Made by a program: the position numbers and the translations under genes. A stretch of 64,000 nucleotides of DNA from Rhizopus sp. PT2906 (Eukaryota > Mucoromycota > Mucoromycetes > Mucorales > Rhizopodaceae): positions 1-64,000 of the forward strand of contig JAMYHX010000045.1 in the NCBI GenBank assembly GCA_025529335.1, in the 5' to 3' direction. The notes beneath the pieces were generated by a model. The model saw only the letters and a list, made by a program, of their open reading frames with translations. It was not told the origin of the DNA and did not search any database. Position 1 is the first letter of the stretch. Every line of letters starts with the position of its first letter. Shown one piece after another: positions 11,963 through 24,139 of this stretch.

Positions 11963-12541
11963 ATGTTTACTACATTCTTTAAGGGATTAACTTCAGCTGC
12001 CAATAGAGGTAAAGAAAGAGTTCAAAGCACGTTATATTTCCTAATAATAACAACCAATAATTAGCTTCTTCTGTTAAACAGCCTATACAAAGTAATTACT
12101 TAATTCTTTTTTGACATTTCGAGTTTAACCCTTTCTATAATAGATATCTACCGACAGGTTCAAACAGCAACAGCAGATACTCCATCAGCACTTGAAAAAC
12201 TTCGTAACCAGCTACGTTACTATGCAGTCGTTGATATTGCTGGACGTCCCTTTTTAGTAACAAAGAATGACAAGGTGATTGTCAATCGCTTAAACGATGT
12301 CAAGGTGGGCGATGTTCTCAAGTTGGATAAAGTGCGTGAAATTGGATCAAAAGATTATACATTAAAGGGAACACCTTATGTTCCTGAAAATGTGTTTGAT
12401 ATTAAGGCTACAGTCATTGAACACACTAAAAGTAAATTAATAAGAATTGTAAAGAAGAAGAGAAGAAAGAACTACAAGCGTACTATTGAACATAAGCAAA
12501 CCCACACTGTCTTGAGAATATCTGATGTTGATGTACTTTAA
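11963..12541 (+). CDS. MRPL21: Mitochondrial large-subunit ribosomal protein bL21m
   Basis: Three exons (11963-12008, 12065-12091, 12144-12541) encode 156 residues. The core matches bacterial L21: YYAVVDIAGRPFLV, VGDVLKLDKV, the basic KKKRRKNYKRTIEHKQ, and the closing HTVLRISDVDVL. The short basic N-terminus (MFTTFFKGLTSAANR) suits a mitochondrial targeting sequence, so I start at 11963 rather than at an upstream in-frame Met (11858). The 27-nt middle exon is inferred: it splits a 135-nt gap into two introns of 56 and 52 nt, the normal size here, and keeps the frame. Without it the protein is nine residues shorter. The yeast orthologue is named MRPL49. The role is in 23S-type rRNA binding in the mitoribosome. 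Confidence 0.88.
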
Positions 12542-12825
12542 ATACATTGATAATAAACTCTTTTTGTTGATCATTTGAACTCTTTTTTATATTGTTTCAA
12601 CAACGGTTTGTTCCTTCATTTGGAATTAATACTCGGCTTGATAACGCAATGTTTATATCAATCATTGGTATATAGTTTAAAGTGCCTTGTAGCTATTGAA
12701 AGCACTGTGTGGCAGCAAAGATGAAAGATTGACGGAATTTCAAATAATGTTGAGCTTTAACTGAACCCTTTCCAGCATCTCTCTCTTTTTTTTTTTTTTT
12801 TCCTTTCTTTTAGAGTCTATTTCTT

Positions 12826-14737
12826 ATGGCAAACGCAGTTTCTAAACAGACAGCACTTCTTCAATTCACACAAATATCAAGCGATATATTGGATAATCGC
12901 TACATACAACACTTGAAAAACATTGTGTTTATTCTAGTATTACTAAATTATTGGGGAAAACTCTATAATAAGGTATTGGTAGCTGGACCTGTCCGTGCTT
13001 ATCAAGACCTCAAGAGTTGTATATTCAAGGTAAACCTATACCAATTGATAGTAAAGTACAAAAATGAACCGTTTCATTAGATTATCTTTAAACAACTACG
13101 CCGACTTCCTAGCGTCAAGGCAAAGATTGATCAAGAGCTTAGTCGTACGGTGGCCCAAATGGAACATTCTATCATGTCTAAAGAAGTTGGATGTGAAATT
13201 CATCTGAAGCTTCCATCAAAAGGATTAACAGAAGAAGAAGTGATGAATAGCCTACAAAAGTATGCTTATTAAAGAGCAAAAAAAAAAAGTTCTAATCTTT
13301 TTTTTTGTTTATGCAGATTATCATCATTAAAGAGAGCTGACTGGGAAGGTGGAAAAGTATCTGGTTCAATTTACCATGGAGGCGAGGACCTTACACGCAT
13401 TCTTTCTGAGGCATATAGAATCTTTGCCGTAGCAAATCCTTTACATCCAGAGATATTCCCGGGAATTCGGCGTATGGAAGCAGAATCTGTCGCGATGGTA
13501 CTTGCTTTATATAATGCTCCTGCGACTGGATGTGGTACTATGACAAGTGGAGGCACAGAAAGTATTCTCATGGCATGTAAAACATATCGTGACATGTATA
13601 AGGACTTGAAGGGCATCCGTTACCCAGAAATGTAAGGATATGATATTACGTAACGAGTTTATGACTAAATTAGATTTTCAGGGTAGTGCCAGTGACAATT
13701 CATGCTGCCTTCATGAAGGCTGCTAGTTATTTCAATATAAAATTGGTTACTGTGCCTGTTGATCCAGTCACACTCAAGGTAGACATCAAGAAAGTATCCA
13801 GAGCGATCACCAAGAATACTGTCATGGTAAGAGGGAACAAAAGAAAAAACAAATGTGTCACTAACTCATTTTTTACAAGATTGCTGGATCAGCTGTCAAT
13901 TTCCCTCACGGTATAGCTGATGATATTGTTGAACTTGGCAAATTGGCAAAGAAACACAATATTGGATTACATGTCGATTGTTGCCTTGGTAGTTTTATCA
14001 TGCCTTTCCTCGAGAAAGCCGGCTTCCCAACGACACCATTTGATTTCCGTGTTGAGGGTGTTACATCTATATCTTGTGACACACATAAATATGGCTTTGC
14101 TGCCAAGGGTTCCTCTATTATCATGTACCGCGATGCAAAGATAAGAAAATACCAATACTTTTTATATTCACAATGGACAGGTGGTATTTATGCATCTCCA
14201 AGCATTGCTGGATCTAGGTAAGTAGAGTGTGTGGATGGAAACGATATCACGCTGACACTTTTTCAAAGGCCTGGTGCTCTCATTGCTGGTTGTTGGGCTG
14301 CCCTTATGCGTATGGGTGAGGACGGATATCTTGATACATGTAAACAGATCATAGGTGCACGTCGAGCTATCCAAAAGGGTGTAGAGTCTATTCCACAATT
14401 ACATGTCAAGGGCAATCCAATTGGCCCAGTCATCGCATTTGGAGCAAATGAACCATTGAATATTTATGATATTGGAGATAAATTATCAGAGCGTGGTTGG
14501 AATATAAGTGCAGTTCAGAACCCTCCAGCACTTCATGTCTCTGTTACCCTGCCTTGGGTCAATAGTGCAGATCAATTTGTAAAGGATCTTGAAGAATGTG
14601 TAAAAGAAGCACTCAAGGATCCATCCGCAGGCTCGGGCGCAACGGCTGCCATCTATGGTGCCTCTGCTAGTGTGCCTGACAAGACTATACTCGATGATGC
14701 TGCTGCTAGTTTTATTGATTTATTGTATAAAGCATAA
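12826..14737 (+). CDS. DPL1: Sphingosine-1-phosphate lyase (PLP-dependent)
   Basis: Six exons (12826-13029, 13081-13259, 13317-13631, 13682-13826, 13880-14217, 14269-14737) encode 549 residues, the usual length for Dpl1. An N-terminal hydrophobic segment (NIVFILVLLNYW) would anchor it in the ER membrane. The catalytic domain has the glycine-rich TSGGTESI, the aspartate of HVDCCLG, and the PLP lysine in SCDTHKYGFAAKG near residue 352. It cleaves long-chain base phosphates to a fatty aldehyde and phosphoethanolamine, the exit step of sphingolipid breakdown. All catalytic features are intact. The gene lies 284 bp after the bL21m gene in the same orientation; no functional link is evident. Confidence 0.94.
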
Positions 14738-14997
14738 AAATAATAAACATCATTTATTAAAAATACTATCAATGTGACAACAAAAGCAAGTCAAGTCAAA
14801 GATGAAGATGATGGTTTCTCGAGGAAAAAAAGAGATATAAAGTGCTTTCTTTATATTTAAATTGGATAAGCAACCATGATTCATTATCAAAGTTAAATAA
14901 CCCGGTTCGGCAATAACCTTGAATGTCTTCTCAGCTTAAAAATGGCTCGCTTTGCTTTGAATTTTTTTCTTTTCTTCCTTTTTCAAATTTAAAAAAG

Positions 14998-16885
14998 ATG
15001 CTGTATTCAAAAAAGATAGTATCCTTATTAACAGCTGGTTTCATACTTGTCACTGGCTCGCTGGCTGCTACCCCTGACAGACATACCATACAAATGTATG
15101 AGGCTCAGGGATATAAAGTATTAACCAGTCAAAAAGTATCAGGATATTCTGTAAGAATAAAGCAACCATCTTCATGCGAAGACAACATTCAGGTAAGAAG
15201 TTTTATGCAGCCTAAACTTTTATGACTGATTATATATAAAGTATTCTGGATATATCGATAAACACGATACCGATGACCATTACTTTTTCTATTTTACTGA
15301 GTCAAGAGCAGATCCTGAGAATGATCCTCTTGTCTTGTGGTTAAACGGTGGCCCCGGTTGTTCTTCCATGATGGGATTATGGATGGAATTAGGGTAACAT
15401 CAAGCTATGTCCAAAAAACCATTTTGCTAATATATAATTCATATAGACCATGTTTGGTAAATAAGGATGGTAACGGAACAACCAGAAATCCTTATAGTTG
15501 GAATAACGCTGCGAACGTCGTATTTTTGGACCAGGTACTTTTTTACATTTGACAGGTTTTATATAAGCTCACATTTTCATCTTACAATAGCCTGTTGGAG
15601 TTGGTTACAGTTATGGAAAGACCAAGGTGAAGAACACTGAAGAATCTGCTCGTGATGTATACGCATTTTTACAGCTCTTTTTGGATGAATACAAAAAATA
15701 CGCAAACAGTCCCTTCCATATCTCTGGCGAGTCATATGGTAACGTTACATGTGTATCACCATTTTTTACTTCTTGCTTATCTGTTTTTTCTTTTCAGCTG
15801 GTCACTATCTTCCCGCAATTTCATCTGAAATTATAAACAATAACAAGGAGGCAACAGAGAAAGGCTTATTGAAGATCAACTATAAATCTATGCTGATTGG
15901 CAATGGCTGGACCAGTCCCAAGATTCAATTCAAAGAATATGAAACGTATGGATGCACAAATTATACAAAATGTAAGTAAAAAAAAAAAAAGTCTCTAAAC
16001 GTCATCATATTCACACGCTGTGTAGACCAACCTATCTTTAATGAAACCACTTGCAAGGATATGGAAGTTACTTATCCTCGATGTGAATCTCTCATGAACG
16101 CTTGTTACAGATTCCCTACTTCCTTGACATGTATTCCCGCTGGTCTCTATTGTGAAAGTAGACAAGCTGGCCCTTTTGAACAAACAGGATTAAACCCTTA
16201 TGATATCCGTATGAAGTGCGAAGGCGACAGTGGACTGTGCTACAATCTGATTGAAGCCATTCAGGATTACGCCAACAAACCAGAAGTCATTAGCAATTTG
16301 GGTGTAGATCCTGAGGTAGAAAAGTATGAAAGCTGCAGCAATTCTGTTGGATACAGATTCGGTACAACTGGTGACAAGTACGAAAAAAAATAACAACAGA
16401 AATGGCATGTTTTAACTAAAAAGGAAAATTTTATAGTTCTTTTGATTACTCGCCTAAAGTCGCAGAAACCTTGGAGGCAGGCGTTCGTGTCTTGTTGTAT
16501 GTTGGTGACATGGATTGGATTTGTAACTGGTAATTGAACAAACAAGGGGGGGGGCAACGTATCGTTTAAACTAAAATCATTTCACAAAAGGGTGGGTAAT
16601 CTAGCTTGGAGTCTGGAAATGAAATGGAACGGTCAGGAAGGATACAATGCTGCACCAACTGAACCTTGGTATAGTGATCTTACAGGAAAACATGCAGGTG
16701 ATGTCCGTAGCTTCGGAAATCTCACATTCCTCAAGATCTTTGAAGCTGGTCACATGGTACTAATAACTTAACTAATTTATATGAACGTTTGTATTAATCA
16801 ATATTCTTAGGTTCCCTTTGATCAACCAGAGAATGCATTGGACTTTTTCAACAAGTGGCTCAATGAACTTCCTTTGGCAAACTAG
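14998..16885 (+). CDS. Serine carboxypeptidase (S10, carboxypeptidase Y-like)
   Basis: Nine exons (14998-15192, 15242-15393, 15447-15534, 15591-15738, 15798-15971, 16026-16377, 16437-16529, 16591-16756, 16811-16885) encode 480 residues. The N-terminus (MLYSKKIVSLLTAGFILV) is a signal peptide. The oxyanion motif WLNGGPGCSS, nucleophile GESYAGHYLP, aspartate GDMDWICNW and histidine FEAGHMVPFDQP form the complete S10 triad. The WICNW segment and the cysteine pattern match the vacuolar carboxypeptidase Y group more than the kexin-like KEX1 group, and there is no C-terminal membrane helix. It would remove C-terminal residues from peptides in the vacuole or outside the cell. The N-terminal propeptide is short compared with yeast CPY. 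Confidence 0.93.
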
Positions 16886-17065
16886 ATAAATTAAATAAAT
16901 CCAAGAGTGTCAATCAACACTAAGCTATTTAAGCATTACAGTATGCTTAATTTATTGTCATATTGAGCTTGGATGAATCCGATTGAGGTTAACCCCATAT
17001 TACAAATAATAACGAGAATGAAGCCTATCATTACATTCTATATGCACTCTTTCCGAAAAGTAAAT

Positions 17066-17574
17066 TCATCCAATGGCGAGAACAAAATTCAGGTTGCACG
17101 AAAAATACGCCAAATCCATAACAAATGGTTCGCATTTTGATCCAAGCAAATAAAAGAAATATTTATTATGCTGACCGTCTGTATCAATTTCGAGCATACC
17201 TTCTATCAAAATCCCACAAGCGATAGGTTGAATCACACCAAAATGTATCAATTGGTGTAGCACCAACTTCATTTCTTTTGCCAGCTAAACATAAGCTGAC
17301 ACACCCAGGATTTCGTTTATATGATACCTTCAATTCTAAGGTGCTAATCACAGTAATCATCAGGTTGCCATTTGCAAATACCGCCCAATCTGATTTGTAG
17401 ACAGTCTCCGCAGCGTCTTTGTTGTTGTCCACATCAGCATCAGTATTGTCGTCGTCGCCATCACTCATAATATCGTTATCATCGTCGTCATTTCGTTTCC
17501 GTTTCATAGTTGGCAATAAAATACCATTTGCCCTGCAAACATAATAATCAGTCACCGTTTACTTCCGATTCACG

Positions 17575-17612
<38 letters not shown>

Positions 17613-17908
17613 AATCTTGCTTGAGGCACTCATCAGAACCAAAAATAGTCTCCAAGATGGGATCCAAATACTGATGCGCGAAGCTGTCTTCCAGTATGTG
17701 TTTCCCATGATTGTTCCTGGTCAACCGGCCTGATCTATAAATGATATGTTCAAATAAATGTAAAATGATAGACATGCTTAATTTGGTGAGCTTACAAAGC
17801 ATGGATAATTTCGGCAGCAAGAAGATCATCATCATTGTCCGTATCTGCTGCTGCGCAAATATATTTAGCTGTGTCCAGCTTGACATCTTTCCAATGTGGG
17901 GTATCCAT
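17066..17908 (-). pseudogene. Uncharacterised gene with probable frameshift
   Basis: Reading from 17908 leftwards, exons 17908-17796, 17734-17612 and 17532 onward join in frame and give MDTPHWKDVKLDTAKY, then YLDPILETIFGS, an acidic Asp/Asn run, and DWAVFANGNLMITVIS. The frame stops at 17184, but a coding-like continuation (IDTDGQHNKYFFYLLG to about 17066) follows in another frame. This is best explained by a one- or two-base shift near 17185-17195. The intron at 17611-17533 has a long A tract after its 5' site. I recognise no characterised family. The style resembles the uncharacterised multicopy proteins found next to transposons in Mucorales, which is only an impression. Confidence 0.5.
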
Positions 17909-19009
17909 CTGTGTTTACAATTAAATTAATACAATTTATAAGCAAACTGTATAACAATGAGCGTTTTACTTTTGCGAAATCGCTGCACTCCGTAAAAACA
18001 AGAGTGCTTTCGTTCACATCCTTCTCAAAAGGGAGGAAGACACTACATGCACCAGAAAGTACACAAGAAGTTAGACTAATTCTACGGGAACTACCTTTAG
18101 ATACTACCTATGATGTTGTCCAACAAAACTTTACACTATCTTGCTTTATTTCTTTTCAGGAAGAAGAAGAGATAAAAAAAGAAATGTTTTTATTCAGTTA
18201 TTCTAATTTTATGTTGTCAGTTGGTCAAAAAAGACCTCTTTTGATAGATTCGTATTTACACTATTCAGCCTATTTTCTGGTGCATTTTCTGGTGCATGTA
18301 GTATTGGCCGACCAATAATCTCTAAAAGCAATCCAAGTTGAAAAGAATTGTCTGTGATACCATTTTGTGCTTCATGAACTTGGTGACTGGCCGTGATTAT
18401 ACGAATGATATTTTACTCACACTGTTTTTGGATATTGTAATATTGTTGGTGTTTTTTAGGTTTTGGTGGATTACGTTATTATGTAGTTGGTAGTTGTGAT
18501 AGCAAAAGGGCTTAAAGAGCGACATGTAAGGGAGTGTAAACGGAAAGACACCTGTGATTGAAACCATGAAATAGTTATTGTGTCAGTGTTCCATTAGTTC
18601 AAAGATAGCAGCCAACTCGCTTCACAAGCACAAAAATTTGAGATGTAACCTCAAAATACACTGTATTTAGAACCTTGGAATTACGATGCGCTCTTATTCA
18701 GCAGTAGAAAGAGAACAAGAAAACAAGAAGAAAGTTGCTGAAATGAAAGGCTTAAAGTCAAGGTCTCTTAAGCAGGGACAGCACAGCCGTCAAGTTTATT
18801 CAGGTCGTTATGGATGTTTTAGTAATATTGATTTTTCATTATCATAGATAGCCGTTAGACCCGTTCTGCATTGGTTGTTAGGCTATCATTCGATTAATGC
18901 ATACAGTCGTGCACTGACGTTTTAGGTGTAATCTAATTGAAGCTCAGTTTAGTAGATTGGCTCATTGTTTCATTAAATTTTTCTTCTTCTTTCTTCAAAT
19001 CGCTTCACA
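17909..19009. other. Intergenic, about 1.1 kb
   Basis: No gene is supported. One plus-strand open frame (17896-18318) overlaps the start of the minus-strand gene and has no domain or plausible splice partner. The rest is AT-rich with no repeat that I can see. The last 60 bases are pyrimidine-rich and probably belong to the promoter of the HD-domain gene. Confidence 0.4.
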
Positions 19010-21007
19010 ATGTCAATAAACAATATTGTAAATACCTTTGAAAACGCTAATAAGTTTCAAGAGCCAAAGTCCTTCTTTCATGGACATAAAGTTATTAATG
19101 ATCCTATTCATGTAAATACCGAGAAAATTCGGCAAGTTGTCAATTACCCTTACAAACAAAAACATAGGGGCATATACTTTTAGATAACTATACAGTCGAG
19201 TTTATCGACACTTTACAATTTCAGCGACTAAGAGACCTGAAACAGGTATGTAAACACATATATTTATTGCATTATTTTATTGATTGTATCATCAGTTGGG
19301 TGTACTTTACTATGTATTTCCCGGGGGAAGTCATAATAGATTTGAACATTCAATCGGTAAATTCACCGATATATTACAGTCATCACAATGGGCAGTCACT
19401 GACGTTCTTCATCAGGTGTATCCCACCTTGCTGGTACACTTGTAGAAAGATTTGCAAGAGAACAGCCTGAATTGGAAATTACAAAGGATGAAATCAAGTG
19501 TGTTAAACTAGCAGGGTAAGTTTAAACTTATGTGAGTTGCCAATTGAGCACTAAAATGGCTTTTATGGGATATATAGACTGTGTCATGATCTTGGTAAGC
19601 TATTTATAATTCTTGATTTATAACAGTGCTGATCCATTGTCATAGGTCATGGTCCATTCTCTCATGTTTTTGATAATACATTTATGCCTTTAGCAAGGTA
19701 AGCGATCCATAACAAGAGGTGAGACAAAATATCAAATCCCTATCTCAATAGGCCCGGTCAAAAGTGGACGCATGAACAAGGATCAGAGCGAATGTTGGAA
19801 TACTTGATTGATGACAACCATATCGACATTGAAAAAGACGAGGTCAATTTCATAAAAGAATTGATTGCAGGCGAAGCCCAATCACAGAGGTAGATTCTAA
19901 AGACTTAAAGAAAGGAACTATTAGTAATAAGAGATATAGTAAATACAAGGAGCGTCAGTTCTTGTTTGACATTGTAGCAAACAAAAAGAATAGCGTAGAT
20001 GTTGACAAGTTTGATTACATCGAAAGAGACTCTTATAACTTAGGTCTTCGAAGCTCTTATGACGCTAATAGATTGCTTGTCTATAGTCGAGTCATTAACA
20101 ATGAAATATGCTATCATCACAAAGAGGTCTACAACTTGTATGAAATGTTCCACACACGCTACAGTCTATTCAAACAGATTTACACTCATCGAGTGGGAAC
20201 TGCTATAGAATTGATGATTGTAGATGCCTTTTTAGCAGCCAGTAAGACATATAATACTATTTACACATATCAATTATTAATACTACTTGTACCTATATAG
20301 ATAACTACTTGAAAATAGCTGACATGGTCGATAACCCAGAGGATTATCTTTATCTGACAGATAATATCGTACATACTATAGAAAGTTCAAAGTGCCCTGA
20401 GCTAGAAGAGGCGCGTGGGATTATAAAGAGAATAAGAAAGAGAGAATTATACAAATTTGTAGATGAATTTCTTGTGCCTCCCGAATTAGAAGGACATTTA
20501 AACCAGGTTAGTACGGTTTATACTGCTTTAGAAAACACTATATACTTATTTATATCAGAATGTGATTAATGCACAAAACATTGTAAATTATCAATCCGAT
20601 AATTCAGGTTTAGTTGAAGATGATGTCATTGTACGATTTACAAAGATCAATTATGCAATGAACGATAATAATCCTGTTGACTCTATCCGGTTCTTCTCCA
20701 AGTTTAACGAAAATGGTATGCATAAACGTTAATACATATATATACTGTAATAACGATTTGCTCCCAATATGTAGAGTCATTTAATATCTCAAAGCAAAAA
20801 GTCTCTTATATGATTCCTTCCAAGTTTCAAGACGTCAACATAAGAGTCTTTACGCGAAACCCACAAAAGATGCAAGCTGTTCAAAAGGCATTCCGAAAGT
20901 GCCTTAAAGAAATCACGAATATTCAAGATTTGGATCCAACAGTCCCAGTGTCTGAAGAATATCAACGTTTAGCTTCGTTAAAGCGACAGCGCTTCAATGG
21001 CAACTAG
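19010..21007 (+). CDS. SAMHD1-type HD-domain dNTP triphosphohydrolase
   Basis: Eleven exons (19010-19111, 19168-19245, 19296-19356, 19416-19515, 19578-19594, 19646-19697, 19752-19889, 19940-20241, 20301-20506, 20559-20715, 20775-21007) encode 481 residues. The sequence opens with NDPIHGHILL and QFQRLRDLKQLG, typical of SAMHD1. The metal-binding residues are all present: His in RFEHSIG, the HD pair in CHDLGHGPFSH, and the distal Asp in VDKFDYIERD. There is no SAM domain. The enzyme would hydrolyse dNTPs to nucleosides and triphosphate and so set nucleotide pools. Exon 5 is only 17 nt and carries part of the HD motif, so automated predictors may miss it. Confidence 0.92.
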
Positions 21008-21258
21008 AAATAAAGAAATCTCATGTGCTTCAATATGAACAATGTCCTCAATTGAACGAATCATAATCCATTGTTTAACTAGACGAGGAACACATGGCAT
21101 TATTTAATTTATGTCTTGGATAGTTTTTACATTGAATAGGAGAGCATGAAATAAAGGGGGAAAGAATTGTCTTTGATTAGGTCTATTTTGTTTCCTCCTA
21201 AACGGATATTTATTTAGATTAAAAATACAAATAACCTTGTTGTTTCTAATTGAATATA
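21008..21258. other. Convergent 3' ends
   Basis: The dNTPase gene and the minus-strand protease gene end facing each other with about 250 bases between the stop codons. I see only AT-rich 3' UTR-like sequence. Confidence 0.5.
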
Positions 21259-22494
21259 CTAAGATGAATCTGGAAGGATAGATTGTTGATCACCTTCTAG
21301 AAGAGGAGCAAATCCAATTTGAGGACTATTTCCAAAGTCATAAACAACAACAAAATGGCGAAGAAACATGTTACCAAGGATAAATTTATCTTTGGCAGGA
21401 GAGAATAAAAAGAAGCATTTTCCGTCGCTTTCACGTTTTCCTACAAGCTTGGAAATAGGAATAGAGATGTATACATTTTTACCATTTGTGCCCGGGAAAT
21501 AAGTCTTTAGTACATCAGTGCTTTCTTGGTATTGGCAGTCAATGTGGAAGAGACCAGAGACGGTTTGGAAATGACCAGATGTGATCGTGTTGGCTAAATC
21601 TTTAGCTAAGGGCGCTGGTAGGTACATAAGATTTGAACCTGTATCAATGCCGACTGGAGTCCTTTGATTAAACTTAAAGTTACGAGATGAAGTATTGTTT
21701 TGAAACTCGAAGCCCCAAGTGTTCACCATCCATCGAGGTGTGTTCAGGATACCTGCAAAAGTGACAAGGTTCGTGTAGACAAAAGCTCCGTTGGTTTGAT
21801 CCGTAATGATGTCTCCAAAAACGACCTTTCCAGCAGCTTGCTCACCAATTGCAACAGAAAACATTGGCTTGGGGATTAATCCAGCTTTATAAAGTGATAC
21901 AGGAACTGGGTCGTACGAACTTCCACCTTGCAAGTATCGGACAGTGCCCCCAGGAAGGCCTGCACCGAGAATGCCGTCGAGAATGATGTTGCTGGTGTTT
22001 TTCTGAGTAGATATAGCACCGACTGCAGAATCTACCATAGCCATCGTTTGTGCCGCGATTGTATAACCGACACCTAGTGACACAACGTCAGTGAAGTAAT
22101 TTCCTGCTGCACTACCGATGCTGTATGTGATATCAAGTCTATCTGCCAGTGGTTGGTATGTGGTAGAGCTTGCAGGATCGTAATGATGTAATACATCAGG
22201 GCATCCTGTAAGCTCGGTGCATCTGGTGGAGGGTACCCAGGTGTCTGCACTTCCTGTATCGAATAGGAGAGTAAATTCTTGAGCAGGTGTGCCAATTTGC
22301 ACAGTAATGCCTATTTCGCTTATATCCAAATCGTCTAGGATAGGCAATTCCAATCTTTCAGAACGCTTGTAAATAGACTTTGACTTGACAAGCTGGAGAG
22401 GTAAATGGATTGGTTTTGCAGACGGAGCAGGTAAGCAAGTAACTAGGGTCGTTGATAACAAATAAAGCAATAATGTAGAGTTTCGTATGCGCAT
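21259..22494 (-). CDS. Secreted pepsin-like aspartic protease (A1)
   Basis: A single exon encodes 411 residues from the Met at 22494. An upstream in-frame Met (22581) would add a stretch of Phe/Leu-rich residues from the leader, so I prefer 22494, where MRIRNSTLLLYLLSTTL forms a good signal peptide. A propeptide ends near a Lys-Arg pair (YKRSERLELP). The two active-site motifs are LLFDTGSADTW (Asp about residue 79) and GIDTGSNLMYLP (about residue 283). It should be an extracellular acid endopeptidase of the mucorpepsin/rhizopuspepsin type. It lacks introns, unlike most neighbours. The start faces an upstream region of about 1.6 kb shared with the Rieske gene. Confidence 0.92.
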   Translation of the reverse strand: MRIRNSTLLLYLLSTTLVTCLPAPSAKPIHLPLQLVKSKSIYKRSERLELPILDDLDISEIGITVQIGTPAQEFTLLFDTGSADTWVPSTRCTELTGCPDVLHHYDPASSTTYQPLADRLDITYSIGSAAGNYFTDVVSLGVGYTIAAQTMAMVDSAVGAISTQKNTSNIILDGILGAGLPGGTVRYLQGGSSYDPVPVSLYKAGLIPKPMFSVAIGEQAAGKVVFGDIITDQTNGAFVYTNLVTFAGILNTPRWMVNTWGFEFQNNTSSRNFKFNQRTPVGIDTGSNLMYLPAPLAKDLANTITSGHFQTVSGLFHIDCQYQESTDVLKTYFPGTNGKNVYISIPISKLVGKRESDGKCFFLFSPAKDKFILGNMFLRHFVVVYDFGNSPQIGFAPLLEGDQQSILPDSS

Positions 22495-22581
22495 AATGAA
22501 AGCAAAAAGAACAAGAAAAGAGAGAAAAAGAAAGAAAGAATGAAAATGGGAATAAAAATTGCCTATAAAAAGATGAAGCAA

Positions 22582-24139
22582 ATCATTAAAGCTGTCAGGG
22601 AGTAAGAAGGAGATTGAAACAATTTATTGTGAGTGTAGCTGCTCTGTAGCACACGTTTTTTCAAGCCAAATTCTACTTAGTTTCACTCCACTCGCGAGAT
22701 TATGTACTCCGTTAAATAGCTGTGTGAGCATGAGTGTATATAGCTGATCTAAACATGTAATTATAGTGTATCACTTGTAGGCAACAAAGAGCTTCTGTCT
22801 TCTTTAACGAATAAAGACTTTATTCTTTGATGCACAAAATTAAATTTAGAATTGGTTGTTCCGTTTTCGTAATCTTTTCTTTATTGCATACAAACGGAGT
22901 TACATGATCATCAGATATAGTCTATTCGCACATATATGCCCACAAATTTGGGCATATGCTCAAATGTCGCGCGCTTTGACTTTTTATTCTCTTGCTGCAT
23001 GCTGACTTTCTGCTTGGATTCCTCCTATAAGCATACAGATATGTTCTAACATTGTGCTTTCTTTATTGTCTTTACAAAATCCTTATATTATCTTCTCTTT
23101 GCTGTTTTGTTTAATCCAAAAGTCTTTTTCTCTTGATCTTGACTGCAAGTCTAATTGAGTATGAAATATCATCAAATGCTTGAAACACCTTTTTCAGAAA
23201 TTATTCGCACACATTACAAGGTTAATAACAATTAAACACTTTATACATAAAATGAGCTTCATATTTTTGAGAAAAGATAAATGTGGTCAAGACTTTATAC
23301 AAAATAAAAAGTTGTTAGAGAATTTGTTTAAATAGTCTAAGCTTGACTTCTCTTTTTCTTTTCTTCTTCTTTGGGCCAAAAAGTAAGACCAGCTATTCCC
23401 CAGCTAGCCCTAAGGTATGTTATATTATTTACTCTTGTAAGAAACTAATATGTAGTATTATAGATCATAAAATCGAACCAGTACCGGTGCTAGTTGGGGG
23501 TAGTTTGGTTCTTACCAAACCTTGGCCCCATCCGCTCTCTTTTTTGCTCTCTCTCTCTCTCTTTCTCTTATTTCTCCGGGCCAGTTATCGCTGGCCTATA
23601 TAATGCACTTCGGGTGAGATATTAATAACCTCTTTTATATGTTTACTCACTTTTCTTGCTTCTCTTTTTCTCTTATAAACTCTCTCTTAATGTAAGTATT
23701 TAATATCAATGTAAATAACTGATTTACTAATCATTTCTTTATCCATCCTTTTGCTTCTGATGGGCTCTCTTTTTTATTATTTGTTGTATCTTTTGTTATT
23801 TTTTGTTGTCTGAAATTATCATTTTTTTTTTATCAGTGTGCGAATAAAGTGTAAATGACAACAGTTAACGATAAAGAATGCTCACTTTATCTTTTAATAT
23901 TGTGTTTCCTTTTCCCTTCACATCAAAAGCATGAAACAGCTTTTACATTATCTTTTCTAATCACACTCGTTATTGAAAGAAGGGCACTCTTTCAAAAAAA
24001 AAAAAAATGTGACGTGGTTCATGATCCAAAAAAAAAATCAGTAAGGAAAATTTGTCGAAATGAGAGGGGTCGAATCCCCGCTCATTGGACCTCTTTTTTT
24101 TTCTTTCTCTCTATACTACATCTCCCCACTCTATTTTCA
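22582..24139. other. Long divergent intergenic region
   Basis: This stretch separates the divergent protease and Rieske genes and has no supported coding frame. At about 23490-23600 several short palindromes lie close together: a 6-bp stem around 23502-23519, another (GGCCAG/CTGGCC) around 23579-23596, and a TATATAA-like box at once after it. A GGGG/CCCC hairpin occurs at about 24065-24078. These could be regulatory sites or part of an unannotated RNA; the sequence alone does not decide. Confidence 0.4.

Noticed and set aside
17896..18318. 140-codon plus-strand frame
   Set aside because: It overlaps the start of the minus-strand gene, shows no domain, and has no splice partners.
22495..22581. 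Longer N-terminus of the aspartic protease from 22581
   Set aside because: It would put a Phe-rich stretch ahead of a proper signal peptide that begins at 22494.
24062..24092. tRNA-like T-arm (GGGGTCGAATCCCC)
   Set aside because: The loop has only six bases and no matching D arm, anticodon arm or acceptor stem is present at the right spacing on either strand.
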